Shown piece after piece: positions 15,046 through 15,921 of a stretch of DNA of 15,921 nt. The stretch is from Planctomycetes bacterium UBA2386 (GTDB lineage: Bacteria; Planctomycetota; UBA1135; UBA2386): contig DDSQ01000180.1 in assembly GCA_002343845.1 (NCBI GenBank), positions 1-15,921 on the forward strand. Direction: 5' to 3'. The notes beneath the pieces were generated by a model. It saw only the letters and a list, made by a program, of their open reading frames with translations, did not search any database and was not told the DNA's origin. The position numbers were made by a program, and so were the translations under genes. Position 1 is the stretch's first letter. Each line of letters begins with the position of its first letter.

Positions 15046-15921
15046 ATGCACGTCCTCTTCCTCGCCCCCGACACGCACGTCTACAACCACGGCTTCGTGC
15101 GGGCCCTGAAGGACCTCGGCGTGAAGGTGTCGGCGATCGGCGCCGCCGCGAACGAGAAGGTGGCGCCGGCGGTGCGGCACCTGCTCGACGGCTACCGCGC
15201 CTGCGACCGGCTGCTCGAGGAGCAGGCCCTGCTGCGCTGCGCTCGCGAACTCGCGACCCCGTCGTTCGACCGCATCGAGACGATCGACGAACCGCTGGTC
15301 GAGCCCGCGGCGGCGCTGCGCGAACAACTCGGCGTGCCCGGCCTGCCGTTGCGCACGGCGCGCCTGTGCCGCGACAAGGTCGCGATGAAGGAGTTCCTGC
15401 GCGCCAACGCGATCCCGTGCGCGCAGTCGGCCGCGGTCGGCAGCGCCGCCGAGGCGCTCGCGTTCGCCGAGCGCGAGGGCTATCCGGTCATCGTGAAGCC
15501 GATCGCCGGCTTCGGCGCGCTCGGCACGTTCCGCTGCGCCGATGCGCGTGAGCTCGAAGCCGCCATCGCCAAACTGAAGCCGACGGCGACGCATCGTGTC
15601 GCGATCGAGGAGTTCATCGACGGCCACGAGGGGTTCCTCGACACCCTGTGCGACGGCGACGGCGTGCGGCACGAGTTCGCGTCGCACTACTACCCCGGCT
15701 GCCTCGAGGCGGCCCAGCATCGCTGGATCTCGCCACAGATCGCGGTGACCAACCGCATCGCGCAGTCCGGCTACGACGAAGTGCGCGCGCTGAGCAGCAA
15801 GGTGATCGCAGCGCTCGGCATCCGCAACGCGGCGACGCACATGGAGTGGTTCTTCGGCAAGAAGGGCCTGAAGTTCGGCGAGATCGGCGCCCGGCCGGCG
15901 GGCGAGAAGATCTGGGACATG
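15046..15921 (+). CDS. ATP-grasp family ligase, substrate unknown (3' end beyond window)
   Basis: 292 residues are visible before the right edge. The N-terminal alpha/beta lobe starts MHVLFLAPDTHVYNHGFVRALKDLGV, the pre-ATP-grasp type. RLCRDKVAMKEFLRANAIPCAQS leads into the ATP-grasp domain. The ATP-binding parts are YPVIVKPIAGFGALGTF (146-162, Lys151, Gly-rich loop), AIEEFIDGHEGFLD (from 186) with the hinge acidic residues, and the metal site with Glu267 (THMEWFF) and Glu279 (FGEIGARPAG). The usual ExNxR reads EIGAR, so Gly281 replaces the Asn ligand. Such enzymes join a carboxylate to an amine or thiol through an acyl-phosphate; peptide, amino-acid and cofactor ligases all fit. The start ATG 15046 has no clear Shine-Dalgarno. 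It follows dtd by 66 bases. Confidence 0.85.
   Translation, partial: MHVLFLAPDTHVYNHGFVRALKDLGVKVSAIGAAANEKVAPAVRHLLDGYRACDRLLEEQALLRCARELATPSFDRIETIDEPLVEPAAALREQLGVPGLPLRTARLCRDKVAMKEFLRANAIPCAQSAAVGSAAEALAFAEREGYPVIVKPIAGFGALGTFRCADARELEAAIAKLKPTATHRVAIEEFIDGHEGFLDTLCDGDGVRHEFASHYYPGCLEAAQHRWISPQIAVTNRIAQSGYDEVRALSSKVIAALGIRNAATHMEWFFGKKGLKFGEIGARPAGEKIWDM

Noticed and set aside
12042..15074. Minus-strand open frame of about 1010 codons over the lipoprotein, sigma and dtd genes
   Set aside because: It is out of frame with the sigma factor on its own strand and antisense to the lipoprotein and dtd. There is no domain content.

Overview
The window is a high-GC bacterial chromosome segment. 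It looks most like a member of the Planctomycetota or a similar large-genome, secretion-rich lineage. The main clues are a secreted trypsin-fold protein with several beta-rich domains and a conserved-looking C-terminal module, an SBBP beta-propeller protein with a dockerin-like calcium-binding segment, few Shine-Dalgarno sequences, and an orphan ECF sigma factor. This is inference from protein style; no rRNA or other phylogenetic marker is present. I see ordinary chromosomal genes and no CRISPR array, insertion sequence, integrase, phage gene or recognisable defence cassette.

Layout: (1) 1-1102, minus strand: a two-domain chromate transporter (ChrA) cut by the left edge. (2) 1309-3894, plus: a large secreted trypsin-like serine protease, divergent from chrA, followed by a strong hairpin. 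(3) 3992-4621, plus: a small multi-pass membrane protein, convergent with (4) tRNA-Gly(GCC) on the minus strand at 4656-4730, with a hairpin between them. (5) 4873-6678, plus: an AMP-forming long-chain acyl-CoA ligase, whose stop codon overlaps that of the convergent thiD. (6) 12658 down to 6675, minus: a four-gene run of a TIM-barrel protein, a DHH/DHHA1 phosphoesterase, an SBBP propeller protein, and ThiD. The last two overlap by 4 bases (GTGA). (7) 12736-13833, plus: a coiled-coil, histidine-rich lipoprotein, convergent with (8) an ECF sigma factor at 14482-13850, minus. (9) 14509-14979, plus: D-aminoacyl-tRNA deacylase (dtd), divergent from the sigma gene across only 26 bases. (10) From 15046 to the right edge, plus: an ATP-grasp ligase of unknown substrate.

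The genes do not form one evident pathway. Housekeeping functions (tRNA-Gly, ThiD, Dtd, acyl-CoA ligase, DHH phosphoesterase) are interleaved with envelope or secreted proteins. The least explained items are the His-rich lipoprotein, the TIM-barrel protein with a displaced metal site, the ATP-grasp protein with a changed metal-ligand motif, and the coupling of thiD to a surface-propeller gene. Many very long open frames here are antisense shadows caused by GC-rich third positions; I left them out.
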